From: Deltaproteobacteria bacterium
GTDB taxonomy: Bacteria; Desulfobacterota; Desulfobacteria; Desulfobacterales; GCA-2748835
Assembly: GCA_002748835.1 (NCBI GenBank)
Contig: PDTL01000018.1
Span: 1 to 64,000 of the forward strand
Length of the DNA stretch: 64,000 nt
Direction of reading: 5' to 3'
Below, one piece after another: positions 17,053 to 26,531 of the stretch. Below the pieces are notes generated by a model. The model did no database searches. It saw only the letters and a program-made list of their open reading frames with translations, and was not told where the DNA came from. The position numbers were made by a program, and so were the translations under genes. The first letter of the stretch is position 1, and every line of letters begins with the position of its first letter.

Positions 17053-20000
17053 ATGGAATTCATCGCTGATCTGCATATCCACTCCCGGTACTCCCGTGCC
17101 ACGGCCAAATCCGCGGAACTGCCCAACCTGTATATGGCAGCCGCTGTCAAAGGAATCCATGTACTGGCCACGGGCGATTTCACCCACCCGGCCTGGTTCG
17201 ACCACTTGTCCGACTATCTGGTTCCCGCAGAACCGGGACTGTTCAGGCTCCGTGAGGATGTGGCAAGGACCTGTGACAAACAGATTCCCCCCTCCTGCCG
17301 TATTCCGGTCCGGTTCATGCTCACTACGGAAATCAGCAATATTTATAAAAAAGACGGCCGCACCCGGAAAAATCACAACCTGGTCTTTTTCCCGGACTTG
17401 GCATCCGTGAAAGCCTTTAACGACAGGCTGGAAACCATCGGCAACATCCATTCCGACGGCCGCCCCATTCTGGGCCTGGATGCCCGCGATCTTCTGGAGA
17501 TCACCCTTGAGACAAACGACCAGGGATTTCTGGTGCCGGCCCACATCTGGACCCCCTGGTTTTCACTGCTGGGCTCCAAATCCGGGTTTGACTCCATCGA
17601 GGCCTGCTTCGGCGATCTTTCCTCCCATATTTTTGCCGCGGAAACCGGTCTGTCCTCGGATCCGGCCATGAACCGCCGGGTTTCCTTCCTGGACAACATC
17701 ACCCTGATCTCCAATTCCGATGCCCATTCCCCTGCTAAACTAGGCCGGGAAGTCAATTTCTTTGATACAGAACTGTCCTATTTTGCCATCAAAGACGCCA
17801 TGGAAACCGGCGACCCGGCTAAATTCAAGGGAACCATGGAATTTTATCCTGAAGAAGGGAAATATCACATGGACGGCCACCGGAGCTGCGGAATCCGGTT
17901 CACACCCGAAGAAAGCCGGAACGCTGGCGGCATCTGCCCGGTCTGCGGCAAGCCCCTGACCCTGGGGGTGCTCTACCGGGTGGAAACGTTGGCGGACCGG
18001 CCCGCGTCCCATAAACTGCCGGAAAAGGGTCCCGGTTTTGTCAGCCGGATCCCCTTAGATGAAGTGTTAGGAGAGCTCTTCAATGTGGGGGCCGGGTCCA
18101 AGACCGTTCAGTCAACCCGGGAACGCCTGATTACCACCCTAGGCCCGGAACTGGCGATTTTAAACCACCTGCCCGTGGATGAAATCGGAAAAACCGGACA
18201 TCCCCTGCTCGGAGAAGCCATTTCCCGCATGCGGGAGAACCGGGTGATCCTTTCCGGCGGATATGACGGCGCGTATGGCCGGATCACCGTGTTTGATCCC
18301 GAGGAGCGGGAGACGCTCATGGGTCAGCAGTCGCTCTTTACCGTTGCAGGGATGGCGGTAAAACCACGGAAGTCCCGGAAAAAAAAGCCGCCTGAAACGA
18401 AAATCGTCCCTCCAGAACCCCGTATCGAGCCACTGCCTGAGGAGAATCCAGAGCAGGCGGCAGCCCTGGCGCACACCGGCAGTCCCCTGATTATTTCAGC
18501 TGGTCCAGGCACAGGAAAAACCTATACCCTCACCCATAAAATTGCCAGAGCCGTCACCGATACCGGCATTGATCCGGCCCGGATACTGGCCATTACCTTT
18601 ACCAACAAGGCGGCCCGGGAAATGGAAGCCCGCCTCCGCACCTTGCTGGGTGACGGGCGTCCCTTGCCCCGCACCACGACCTTTCATGCCTTTGCCCTGG
18701 ACCTGCTTACGCGGGACGATCTCTTCCGCCCTCTGGAACTGGTGGATCCGCCGGACACCGTCCCCTTGATGGACGCGGCCATGCGGGCGGCCCATGTAAC
18801 GTCCACCGCATCGGCACGGGATGCCTGTCTCCGGCAGATGGCCGCCTGCCGTCAGCAGCTGATCTTTCCTGATGCGATGGAAGGGATTGACGACCCTGAC
18901 TTTTCCGCTGTTTATGCGGCCTATGATAGGCTCTTGACTACGTGGAACCTGGTGGATTTCGATGCCCTCATTCCCCGGCTGATACTGAAAATGGAAGCAG
19001 ACCCCACGTATCTCAGAACCCTGCAAAACCGCTATACCCACCTGTTTGTCGATGAATACCAAGATCTCAACTATTGCCAGTATCGTCTGATCCGCCTCAT
19101 GGCAGCGCATACGCCGCACCTCACGGTGATCGGGGATCCGGATCAAGCCATCTACCGATTCCGCGGTGCGGATGAGAAATTTTTCACCGCCTTTAAAACC
19201 GATTATCCGGACGCCGCTGAAATCCGCCTTTCACGGAACTACCGCTCCACCGAGCCCATCCTGCGTGCAGCCTGCGGATTGATGGATAAACCTGAGGCGA
19301 CACTCTATTCCGGAATCTTCCAGGGGCCGCCTCCGGAATGGCTGATCGCCCCTTCCGAGGCTGCAGAAGCCGTGGCCATCGGCCGGCGTATCGAGGCCCT
19401 GATGGGCGGAAAAGACTTTCAGTTCAGTGATTTTGGAGAGCAGACCGGGCTGCCGGCCTCCGAAGACCGGGCGTTTGCCGATTTTGCGGTCCTGTTCCGC
19501 ACCCATGCTCAGGGGGAACGCATTTATACGGCGCTCTCCACAGCCGGTATCCCCTGCCAGTTAGCTTCCCGCGCTGCCCTCACCGATCTTTCGGTCATCC
19601 GGGATATACTGGCACACATCAAACTGTCTGCCGGACAGGTGTCGATTCTGGATCAGGACCGGCTGGCCCGGTTGTACGGCAAACGCTCAGATGCAAAAGG
19701 CCCCCTTCGCTCACCGGACGCCGCCTTCTTCAGTTCGTCCGCCCCTTGGATGCAGGCGGTTTCCGGATGGGAGAAACTGACAGCCGGGGACAGAGTCGCT
19801 GCCGCTGTCCGGTTGCCGGCCATCGCTGCCGCCCTTGCCGCGTCACCGGCCGCAGCAGCCGCCGCACGCCAGTTGAAAGATCTTGCAGACGGATGGGGGG
19901 CGGATCTGTCCGCTGCGGTAAGCGCCCTGACCCTGGGCCTGGATGCGGACACCGTGGATCCCCGGGCCGAGAAGGTCTCCCTCCTGACCCTGCATGCAGC

Positions 20001-20313
20001 CAAGGGTCTGGAATTTCCCGTGGTCTTCATGGCCGGATGCGATGACGGGTATCTGCCCCTGACCCGGCCGGGAAAACCGGCTGCAGATATAGATGAAGAA
20101 AAGCGGCTGTTTTATGTGGGCATGACCCGGGCAAAAGAGCGGCTCTACCTGACAAGGGCTGCAAAACGGACCGTCTATGGCCGGGAACGGGAAACGGCCC
20201 CGTCCCCGTTTCTTTCAGCCATTCCGCCGGATCTGCTCGCTGCTGGCCTGACGGAAAAGCGGTCCGGTCAACCGAAACGGAAAGGGCCTCAGCAATTAGA
20301 GCTGTTTTCTTAA
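17053..20313 (+). CDS. Endonuclease Q (PHP domain) fused to UvrD/Rep-type superfamily 1 helicase
   Basis: A 1086-residue fusion starting at the ATG at 17053. Residues 1-430 match endonuclease Q: DLHIHSRYSRA, LATGDFTHP, LTTEISN, PAHIWTPWFSL and SNSDAHSPAKLGRE, plus a zinc site made of HRSC and CPVCG. EndoQ nicks DNA 5' of deaminated bases or abasic sites. From about 470 a complete SF1 helicase follows: SAGPGTGKTYTLTHKI, ITFTNKAAREMEARL, LFVDEYQDLNYCQY, VIGDPDQAIYRFRGAD, LSRNYRST, LTLHAAKGLEFPVVF and LFYVGMTRAKERLY. Nicking coupled to unwinding is a reasonable repair scheme (inference). It is divergent from the rdgC operon. Confidence 0.9.
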   Translation: MEFIADLHIHSRYSRATAKSAELPNLYMAAAVKGIHVLATGDFTHPAWFDHLSDYLVPAEPGLFRLREDVARTCDKQIPPSCRIPVRFMLTTEISNIYKKDGRTRKNHNLVFFPDLASVKAFNDRLETIGNIHSDGRPILGLDARDLLEITLETNDQGFLVPAHIWTPWFSLLGSKSGFDSIEACFGDLSSHIFAAETGLSSDPAMNRRVSFLDNITLISNSDAHSPAKLGREVNFFDTELSYFAIKDAMETGDPAKFKGTMEFYPEEGKYHMDGHRSCGIRFTPEESRNAGGICPVCGKPLTLGVLYRVETLADRPASHKLPEKGPGFVSRIPLDEVLGELFNVGAGSKTVQSTRERLITTLGPELAILNHLPVDEIGKTGHPLLGEAISRMRENRVILSGGYDGAYGRITVFDPEERETLMGQQSLFTVAGMAVKPRKSRKKKPPETKIVPPEPRIEPLPEENPEQAAALAHTGSPLIISAGPGTGKTYTLTHKIARAVTDTGIDPARILAITFTNKAAREMEARLRTLLGDGRPLPRTTTFHAFALDLLTRDDLFRPLELVDPPDTVPLMDAAMRAAHVTSTASARDACLRQMAACRQQLIFPDAMEGIDDPDFSAVYAAYDRLLTTWNLVDFDALIPRLILKMEADPTYLRTLQNRYTHLFVDEYQDLNYCQYRLIRLMAAHTPHLTVIGDPDQAIYRFRGADEKFFTAFKTDYPDAAEIRLSRNYRSTEPILRAACGLMDKPEATLYSGIFQGPPPEWLIAPSEAAEAVAIGRRIEALMGGKDFQFSDFGEQTGLPASEDRAFADFAVLFRTHAQGERIYTALSTAGIPCQLASRAALTDLSVIRDILAHIKLSAGQVSILDQDRLARLYGKRSDAKGPLRSPDAAFFSSSAPWMQAVSGWEKLTAGDRVAAAVRLPAIAAALAASPAAAAAARQLKDLADGWGADLSAAVSALTLGLDADTVDPRAEKVSLLTLHAAKGLEFPVVFMAGCDDGYLPLTRPGKPAADIDEEKRLFYVGMTRAKERLYLTRAAKRTVYGRERETAPSPFLSAIPPDLLAAGLTEKRSGQPKRKGPQQLELFS

Positions 20314-20389
20314 AGTTTCAAGTAGCTATTGATTTTTGATCGAACCAAAATGATACTAATTTTTTTGTGTAACCCTGGATAAAAAAGAG

Positions 20390-21013
20390 ATGTCGATCTT
20401 TTCCCGAAACCGCCATACGCCTTCCCAGCGATCTCAACAGCTATCCCTGCCCGGGCTCATCATCCTGCTCATCATCCTGCTGTTTGCCGAACGTTCAATT
20501 GCCGACATCTATAAATATGTGGATGAGAACGGCGTGCTCCACTTCTCCACCTCACAAGATACGGCAAAACACCAGCTCTATATCCGTGAAAAGCCAAACG
20601 TCAAAAAGCGGAATAAGGCAACAAACAAATATGACAAAGTGATTTGGGAAGCATCCAAGAAATACGGGGTGTCGTTTCCCCTGATCAAGGCCATCATCCG
20701 GACCGAGTCAAATTTCAATCCCTGGGCAATCTCTGAAAAGGGCGCCAAAGGACTGATGCAGATCATGCCCCAGAATTTCGACCGCCTCAACATTTCAGAC
20801 CCGTTCAATCCGCGGCAGAACATCATGGGCGGGACAAAATACTTCAAACAGATGCTCAACCGGTTTCACGGGCGCCTGCCCCTGGCCCTGGCCGCCTACA
20901 ACGCCGGCCCGTCTGTCGTATCCAGATACCAGGGCATCCCGCCCTATCCGGAAACCAGGCGATATGTAAAAAAAGTGATGGCCCACTACAACCGATACAA
21001 GGTGCGTGCGTAA
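20390..21013 (+). CDS. Lytic transglycosylase with DUF4124 domain
   Basis: A protein of 207 residues. An N-terminal membrane segment or signal (LIILLIILLFAERSIA) leads into a DUF4124 segment (DIYKYVDENGVLHFS). An SLT domain follows with catalytic glutamate in IIRTESNFNPWAIS, then GAKGLMQIMP and LALAAYNAGPSVV. The enzyme cleaves the glycan backbone of peptidoglycan in the periplasm, forming anhydro-muramyl ends. It is preceded by a 76-base gap after the EndoQ-helicase gene and is probably expressed on its own. Confidence 0.93.
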   Translation: MSIFSRNRHTPSQRSQQLSLPGLIILLIILLFAERSIADIYKYVDENGVLHFSTSQDTAKHQLYIREKPNVKKRNKATNKYDKVIWEASKKYGVSFPLIKAIIRTESNFNPWAISEKGAKGLMQIMPQNFDRLNISDPFNPRQNIMGGTKYFKQMLNRFHGRLPLALAAYNAGPSVVSRYQGIPPYPETRRYVKKVMAHYNRYKVRA

Positions 21014-21018
21014 AAAAC

Positions 21019-22101
21019 CTACCAGCCCAGGGACAGCTGGCACACATATCGCCGATTGTCCCACTTAACGGCATCGGTCCCCACTTCTTCCGCATAGGTG
21101 GCCACTTCCAACCGAATCAACCTGAAACTGAGGGTGACACCCGCAGTGAAATAGCCCTGATTCAATCCCATGCGCACAGAGGCAACAGCTGGCAAATGGG
21201 CTTCCACGCCCAGGTGAAGTTTTTTCTCGACATCATCATCCGGACTCACCTCGTTCGTGATATCCATGAGATCTGCGGCCACAATCACCCCTAATCCCAT
21301 GAGCTCCGTATGAAGGCCCGCACCCAAATTTACCTGCGTTTTCAGATCCGGGGCATCCCCGAAATCCAGCTCCGGAAAATGCTGCACGGCCACTGCCAGG
21401 GTAAGATCGGTCAGGGGAACCAGGGATTTCGTATACATGACCCCGAAATCCGTGGTCACGCCGCTTCCGGAAACGGTATCGTCCGCTAACCGATCCTCGA
21501 AATCGTCTGCGGAAATATCCGTGGCCGTATAGACCGCCTGCAGGTGCTCCCGGGCCAGGAGTTTCAACGCCCAGCCTGCTTTCAGCCCAGTGAACGGCAG
21601 TTTCCAGCCCATCCCTCCCATCAGGCCGTAATCAGTTACCCTGTCCACATACAGCTCCGGCCACACCGGATTCCAGACATCCGCTTCCAGACGAAACTGC
21701 CCCAGCACACCGACCATGGCCCCGACATCCGCCACATTGAACGCTGCATGGGGAAAGAGTCGGCATCTAATGTACTGGTACTCCCCCACATAATCTCGCA
21801 TCAGATCCGCAGTTTCTTCGGTGCTGTTAAAATCCACGTCAGCGGCATCCCCAATCAGATCCAGAGAATCGGAACCGATATCGATCAGGGGGTTGAAGAT
21901 GGAAACGGCCACAAAATCCTGGCCCGCCAGACCGGCAGGATTGTAAAATATGGCCGATTCATCATCTGCCACAGCCGTGAACGCGCCACCCATCCCCAGG
22001 GCCCGCACCCCGCAGCTGTATCGGGGAAACGGCGCCGCTGCCGCAGTCACACACCAGATCCCGAGGATACAGATACAAATTGCCATATGTCGTTTTTTCA
22101 A
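21019..22101 (-). CDS. Outer-membrane beta-barrel protein (TraF/PorV-like)
   Basis: About 360 residues. The signal peptide is KKRHMAICICILGIWCVTAAAA, followed by the hallmark GVRALGMGGAFTAVADDESAIFYNPAGLA. This motif is shared by FadL, PorV and the plasmid-type TraF barrel proteins. The remainder alternates strands and ends in VCQLSLGW, an aromatic terminal residue as in barrel proteins. I take the TTG at 22101 (GGAAG upstream) because it starts the signal peptide; a GTG at 22122 is the alternative. It lies directly after galU on the same strand. Cargo unknown. Confidence 0.75.
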   Translation of the reverse strand: MKKRHMAICICILGIWCVTAAAAPFPRYSCGVRALGMGGAFTAVADDESAIFYNPAGLAGQDFVAVSIFNPLIDIGSDSLDLIGDAADVDFNSTEETADLMRDYVGEYQYIRCRLFPHAAFNVADVGAMVGVLGQFRLEADVWNPVWPELYVDRVTDYGLMGGMGWKLPFTGLKAGWALKLLAREHLQAVYTATDISADDFEDRLADDTVSGSGVTTDFGVMYTKSLVPLTDLTLAVAVQHFPELDFGDAPDLKTQVNLGAGLHTELMGLGVIVAADLMDITNEVSPDDDVEKKLHLGVEAHLPAVASVRMGLNQGYFTAGVTLSFRLIRLEVATYAEEVGTDAVKWDNRRYVCQLSLGW

Positions 22102-22128
22102 CGGCTGTCTTCCATCTTTCACAGACGG

Positions 22129-23007
22129 TCAGTTCTCGTATCGGGCAACCATCTCCTGCAGGAAGGGCTGCAACGATGCCCGAATCTCTTCTCGGGCCAT
22201 TGAAAAAGCAAGGTTGGCCATCTGAAATCCGGCCTTGTCACCGCAGTCGAAACGGGTACCGTTAAACCGGTACCCGAAAATGGGCTGGGCCTGCAGCAGC
22301 TTTGCCATGGCGTCGGTCAGCTGAATCTCACCACCCGCACCCACCCGGCCCTGGCCCAGGATGTCAAAAATCGCCGGTGTAAGAATATACCGGCCGATAA
22401 TGGCCAGATTGGAGGGGGCTTTTTCCGGTGCCGGTTTTTCCACCAGGCTTCGGGTCACCACTACCTGGTCCTCAATATCCTCACCATCGAGAATCCCGTA
22501 ACTGCCCGTGCGTGAGGGGTCGACTTCCATGACAGCCACCACCGACCCCCGCAGCCGGTCGAAACGTTGAATCATCTGACCCAGCACCGGTTCATCGGAC
22601 AGGATCAGGTCGTCGGCCAGCATGACTGCAAACGGTTCATCTCCCACCACATCTTTGGCGCACCAGATGGCATGGCCCAGGCCCAGAGGTTCCTGCTGAC
22701 GGGTATAGACAATCGTGCCGTTTTTCGGCAGCGTGGCTTCCAGTTCTTTCAGTAAGTCTTCTTTTCCCCGAGCGTGCAGGGTCGACTCCAGCTCGTAGGA
22801 CCGGTCAAAATGATTGGTCAGCGCCCCTTTTCCCCGGCCGGTGACAAAAATAATCTGCTCAATCCCCGATGCGCGGGCTTCTTCCACCGCATACTGGATC
22901 AGCGGTTTGTCCACCACCGGCAGCATTTCCTTGGGCAGGGCTTTGGTGACCGGCAGAAAACGGGTTCCCAGCCCGGCAACCGGGAAAACAGCTTTCCGGA
23001 TTCGCAT
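22129..23007 (-). CDS. galU: UTP-glucose-1-phosphate uridylyltransferase (GalU)
   Basis: A 292-residue nucleotidyltransferase beginning at the ATG at 23007 with AGGAG 5 bases upstream. The nucleotide-binding signature is FPVAGLGTRFLPVTKALPKEML, and VDKPLIQYAVEEA and RQQEPLGLGHAIW follow, all diagnostic of GalU. It makes UDP-glucose for surface polysaccharides and trehalose or galactose metabolism. It follows ilvE on the minus strand by 31 bases. Confidence 0.96.
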   Translation of the reverse strand: MRIRKAVFPVAGLGTRFLPVTKALPKEMLPVVDKPLIQYAVEEARASGIEQIIFVTGRGKGALTNHFDRSYELESTLHARGKEDLLKELEATLPKNGTIVYTRQQEPLGLGHAIWCAKDVVGDEPFAVMLADDLILSDEPVLGQMIQRFDRLRGSVVAVMEVDPSRTGSYGILDGEDIEDQVVVTRSLVEKPAPEKAPSNLAIIGRYILTPAIFDILGQGRVGAGGEIQLTDAMAKLLQAQPIFGYRFNGTRFDCGDKAGFQMANLAFSMAREEIRASLQPFLQEMVARYEN

Positions 23008-23038
23008 AGCAGCTCCTGATGTCATCGTCGTTTGCATA

Positions 23039-24103
23039 TCAAGAGATCGGCACGATCCATCCGAACGGGTCTTCGGCCCTGCCGTACTGAATATCGGTGA
23101 TGGCGTTGAAAAACCGCATAGAAAGCGCTCCGGCACCACCGTCTCCGATGGAAATCTCCCGGCCTTTCACCATCATGGTTCCCACCGGCGAAATCACCGC
23201 TGCGGTACCCGCGCCAAACACCTCTTTGAGGTCCCCTTTTTCATGGGCCGCCACCAGCTCATCTACGGAAATCCGCCGCTCTTCCACAGACAGCCCCCAG
23301 GATCTGGCAAGGGTCAGCACCGTATCCCGGGTAATTCCCTGAAGGATGCTCCCGGTCAGCATCGGCGTCACCAGGGTATCCCCCAGCACAAAAAAGATGT
23401 TCATGGACCCGACCTCTTCCACGTAGGTCTTTTCCACCCCGTCGAGCCACAGCACCTGGGTGTACCCCTTTTTGGCCGCCACTTCACTGGCGTACAAGCT
23501 GGCGGCATAGTTACCGGCGGTCTTGGCTTCACCCACCCCTCCGGGCACCGCGCGCACGAAATCCTTTGTCACCCAGATCTTCACCGGATTGAATCCTTCG
23601 GCATAATACGCTCCCACCGGACAGAGGATGATGAAAAACCGGTAGGTATTCGAGGCACGAACGCCGAGGAACGCGTCTGTCGCAATGATGGTCGGCCGGA
23701 TGTAGAGGGCGGTGCCCTGGGTGGACGGCACCCAGTCCGACTCTATGCGGATCAGCTCCGTGAGCGCGGAAAAGGCCGCATCTTCGTCAAAGGCGGGAAT
23801 ACACATTCGCTCGGCAGACCGGTTGAAACGGGCCAGATTGTCTTTTGGCCGAAACAGCTGGATGCCGCCGTCTTCCCGGCGAAAGGCTTTCAATCCCTCA
23901 AAGATGGCCTGGCCGTAATGAAACACCATGGTGGACGGATCCAGCTGAAACGGCGCGTAGGGTTCGATGCGGGGGTCGTGCCAGCCCGCCTCCGGGGTGT
24001 AATCCATGTTGAACATATGATCGGTGAACGCGGTACCAAAGGTCAGCGCATCATCTGCCGGCCGGGTTTTCAAGGTCTCTGCTCTGTGTACGGATAACTG
24101 CAT
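23039..24103 (-). CDS. ilvE: Branched-chain amino-acid aminotransferase
   Basis: A 354-residue fold-type IV PLP enzyme. Landmarks are MVFHYGQAIFEGLKAFR near residue 60, YIRPTIIATD, the PLP-lysine region GEAKTAGNYAASLYAS, LWLDGVEKTYVEEVG, and EVFGAGTAAVISPVG near the C-terminus. This matches the longer, eukaryote-like BcaT subgroup common in deltaproteobacteria. It catalyses the last step of Leu, Ile and Val synthesis or the first step of their degradation. Probably co-transcribed with galU. Confidence 0.95.
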   Translation of the reverse strand: MQLSVHRAETLKTRPADDALTFGTAFTDHMFNMDYTPEAGWHDPRIEPYAPFQLDPSTMVFHYGQAIFEGLKAFRREDGGIQLFRPKDNLARFNRSAERMCIPAFDEDAAFSALTELIRIESDWVPSTQGTALYIRPTIIATDAFLGVRASNTYRFFIILCPVGAYYAEGFNPVKIWVTKDFVRAVPGGVGEAKTAGNYAASLYASEVAAKKGYTQVLWLDGVEKTYVEEVGSMNIFFVLGDTLVTPMLTGSILQGITRDTVLTLARSWGLSVEERRISVDELVAAHEKGDLKEVFGAGTAAVISPVGTMMVKGREISIGDGGAGALSMRFFNAITDIQYGRAEDPFGWIVPIS

Positions 24104-24225
24104 CTTCCATCCCTTCCCTCCGGCTGCTTATGCCGCTTTGCTTTGACGGGCCGCACCCGGATCCATTTAAAGAAATTGCAAAATTTTATTATTTTGGATA
24201 AATCTCACTTACAAATCAAGTCCTG

Positions 24226-24254
24226 TTGACAAATCACCAACCAGACAATATCAT
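24226..24254 (+). promoter_or_regulatory. Sigma-70 type promoter
   Basis: TTGACA, a 17-base spacer and TATCAT, about 50 bases before the start of the YkgJ-like gene. It is a near-consensus vegetative promoter in an AT-rich gap between divergent genes. Confidence 0.7.
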
Positions 24255-24304
24255 TCATTTTTTCTGAAACCCATTGCCTGCGTTCAGGCAGTAAGGAGAG
24301 ATAC

Positions 24305-25132
24305 ATGTCTGATACCGATACCCTCCCGAAAAATTATGTCGATCCCGTCCGGCTCGGACCTGACAGCGCGTTCACCTTCCGCTGCCACAAGGGCGTTCCC
24401 TGCTTCACCGACTGCTGCAGAAAAATCCATATTGTCCTTACCCCCTATGACATCATCCGGTTGAAAAACCGGCTGGGGATGACCTCCGAAGAGTTTCTCG
24501 CCCAATATACCACGCCAGAGCTCCTCGAAAAAACAGACCTGCCGGTGGTCACCCTGAAACTGCTGGATGATGCGCGCAAGTCCTGTCCCTTTGTCAGGGA
24601 TGGAGAAGGCTGTACCGTATACGAAGACCGGCCCACCACCTGCCGGTACTATCCTGCCGGTGTCGGCACCCTGGAACAGATAGACGGTGCGGACGGAGAC
24701 GAGTTCTACTTTCTCATCAAGGAGCCTCGGTGCAAAGGGTTTAACGAAGACACCGACTGGACGGTCGCGGAATGGCGCCGGGATCAGGGGGTGGATATCC
24801 ACGACGAAATCAACGCCATCTGGACGGATATTCTGGTCCGGAAACGTTCCTGGCCGCCCAATGCACAACTTTCCGAACAGGCCAAGAAGATGTTCTTCAC
24901 TGCCAGTTACAACATCGATAAATTCAAACTCTTTGTATCCACCACATCCTTTCTGCAGCTCTACGGTATCGACGATGCCACAGTCAAAGCCATCCGGGAA
25001 GATGAAGTGGAACTGATGAAATTCGGCCTGCGCTGGCTCAAGTGGGTCATGTTCAAAATCGGTGACTTTACCATCAACCCAGAAGCGGCCAGGGCCCGCC
25101 AGGAAATTCGGGAAGCGGACAGGGCCGAATAA
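24305..25132 (+). CDS. YkgJ-family cysteine-cluster protein
   Basis: A 275-residue cytoplasmic protein with the family pattern: CHKGVPCFTDCC near residue 25, TPYDIIRLKNRLGM in the middle, then SCPFVRDGEGCTVYEDRP with CRYYPAG. The eight or so conserved cysteines are thought to bind zinc or an Fe-S cluster. The catalytic role of the family is unknown. The length exceeds the minimal family size because of a helical C-terminal half. An AAGGAGAG ribosome-binding site lies 6 bases upstream of the ATG. Confidence 0.85.
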   Translation: MSDTDTLPKNYVDPVRLGPDSAFTFRCHKGVPCFTDCCRKIHIVLTPYDIIRLKNRLGMTSEEFLAQYTTPELLEKTDLPVVTLKLLDDARKSCPFVRDGEGCTVYEDRPTTCRYYPAGVGTLEQIDGADGDEFYFLIKEPRCKGFNEDTDWTVAEWRRDQGVDIHDEINAIWTDILVRKRSWPPNAQLSEQAKKMFFTASYNIDKFKLFVSTTSFLQLYGIDDATVKAIREDEVELMKFGLRWLKWVMFKIGDFTINPEAARARQEIREADRAE

Positions 25133-25219
25133 CCCCTTTTCTGCCAGATGCATGCACGTTCCCTTTACAACCGGTAAGGGGGCGCGCTTTCAGTTCAGCG
25201 GCGAACGCATCAGATGGAA

Positions 25220-26257
25220 TCAGGCATAATCGGCGTAGACCAGCGCGTCTGTTCCCTTGGGATCGAACAGCCGCGATTCCACATCCACATCGAAAAAAGC
25301 ACCCACTGGCGCCAGAATTTCCGGATGTTTCTTCCAGACGGTGCGCGCTGCGGCCAGCACTACCTCAAGCCCTGCAGGAGTCATGCGGCCCACAGGCCTC
25401 CGGCAGGGGCCGGACGGCATGCCGAGGATCTGCATCAATGTTTTTAATGCCAGCGGATTCCGCGCCCGGCAGGTGACGTCTCCGTGAGGTGTGGTTTCTG
25501 TTGTGGTCACAGTCACCAAGTCAAACAGGGGCGCCATAGCATCCCGGATCGCAGCTGCGCCGTCCAGATCCCCGTCAGCCAGTTTTTTCACCATGGCTGT
25601 CACCGGACCCGGCGCCACGTTCGACCAGACGGAAATCACGCCGGCAGCCTTGATGCCTGCATCTGTCATCATGGTGTAGGTCAGACCGTCATCTCCGGAA
25701 AGAATGAAGAAATCATCACCGCACACCTTTCGAGTGCGGCGCATGTTGTCCAGATTCCCCGTGGCTTCCTTAACCGTGCGCACATTGGCAAAGCTGTTTT
25801 TTAAAATCGCCAGGTCTTCCGGAAACATCTGGGCGCCGGTACGGCCGGGGATGATGTAGGGAATGATGTCCACATCCGTGAACGCACGGGCCACCGGCTC
25901 GATGTATTCCTTGCGGATCTCAAGAGAACTTGGACCGTTGTAATACGGGTCGACCAGCAGGACGGCATCCGCGCCGGCTTTGACCGCATGTTCGGTAGCA
26001 TTCAAGGCTTCTGCGGTGTTGTTGCTCCCGGCGCCTGCCACGCAAAGGCATTTCCCCCGCGTACGCCCGGCGACGGTATCGACCACCCGAATATGCTCCT
26101 CCCATGCCAGGGTCGGGCTCTCACCGGTCGTCCCCACTGCGAGGATTGCTGTAATGCCGTTTTGAACCTGAAAGTCGACCAGACGATTCAGCCCTTCATA
26201 GTCGACAGCGCCGTCCTTGAACGGCGTAACCAGTGCCGTGCAACTCCCGTGGAACAT
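25220..26257 (-). CDS. dapA: 4-hydroxy-tetrahydrodipicolinate synthase (DapA), C-terminally extended
   Basis: A 345-residue (beta/alpha)8 aldolase from the ATG at 26257 (GGGGGAAGT upstream). Key sites are VGTTGESPTL, VDPYYNGPS, the Tyr-Arg segment IIPGRTGAQ, and the Schiff-base lysine in TVKEATGN, with ILSGDDGLT after it. DapA condenses pyruvate with aspartate semialdehyde in lysine and diaminopimelate synthesis. The enzyme usually has about 292 residues. Here there are extra residues, including a C-terminal tail (FFDVDVESRLFDPKG), so a related NAL-superfamily aldolase cannot be excluded. Confidence 0.87.
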   Translation of the reverse strand: MFHGSCTALVTPFKDGAVDYEGLNRLVDFQVQNGITAILAVGTTGESPTLAWEEHIRVVDTVAGRTRGKCLCVAGAGSNNTAEALNATEHAVKAGADAVLLVDPYYNGPSSLEIRKEYIEPVARAFTDVDIIPYIIPGRTGAQMFPEDLAILKNSFANVRTVKEATGNLDNMRRTRKVCGDDFFILSGDDGLTYTMMTDAGIKAAGVISVWSNVAPGPVTAMVKKLADGDLDGAAAIRDAMAPLFDLVTVTTTETTPHGDVTCRARNPLALKTLMQILGMPSGPCRRPVGRMTPAGLEVVLAAARTVWKKHPEILAPVGAFFDVDVESRLFDPKGTDALVYADYA

Positions 26258-26410
26258 ACTTCCCCCTTTATCGCTTCGCCTTATCAGATTTTTTTCGATC
26301 AACGTGTTCCATTATAGTGTTTCATACGCATACCACAAACCCGGCTGTTTTGACAAGCGATTCAGCCCCGACTCCGCAATTGGCGCCCGAAAACCGGGTG
26401 CCACAGAACC

Positions 26411-26439
26411 TTGACAAGGATCGGATGCGGCATTAGTTT
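26411..26439 (+). promoter_or_regulatory. Possible promoter of the TPR gene
   Basis: TTGACA, 17 bases and TAGTTT, about 90 bases before the TPR gene. The -35 is perfect and the -10 is poor. Confidence 0.35.
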
Positions 26440-26531
26440 ATGACACTTTTTCATGCATTGGCATGAGGAAAAACGTTTTTACAGAAGACCTCTGCAGGCC
26501 CTCGCCTGTATGAACAGATTAAGGATACATC

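Noticed and set aside
22814-24097. 427-aa plus-strand ORF over galU and ilvE
   Set aside because: Spans two well-supported opposite-strand genes and has no coherent domain.
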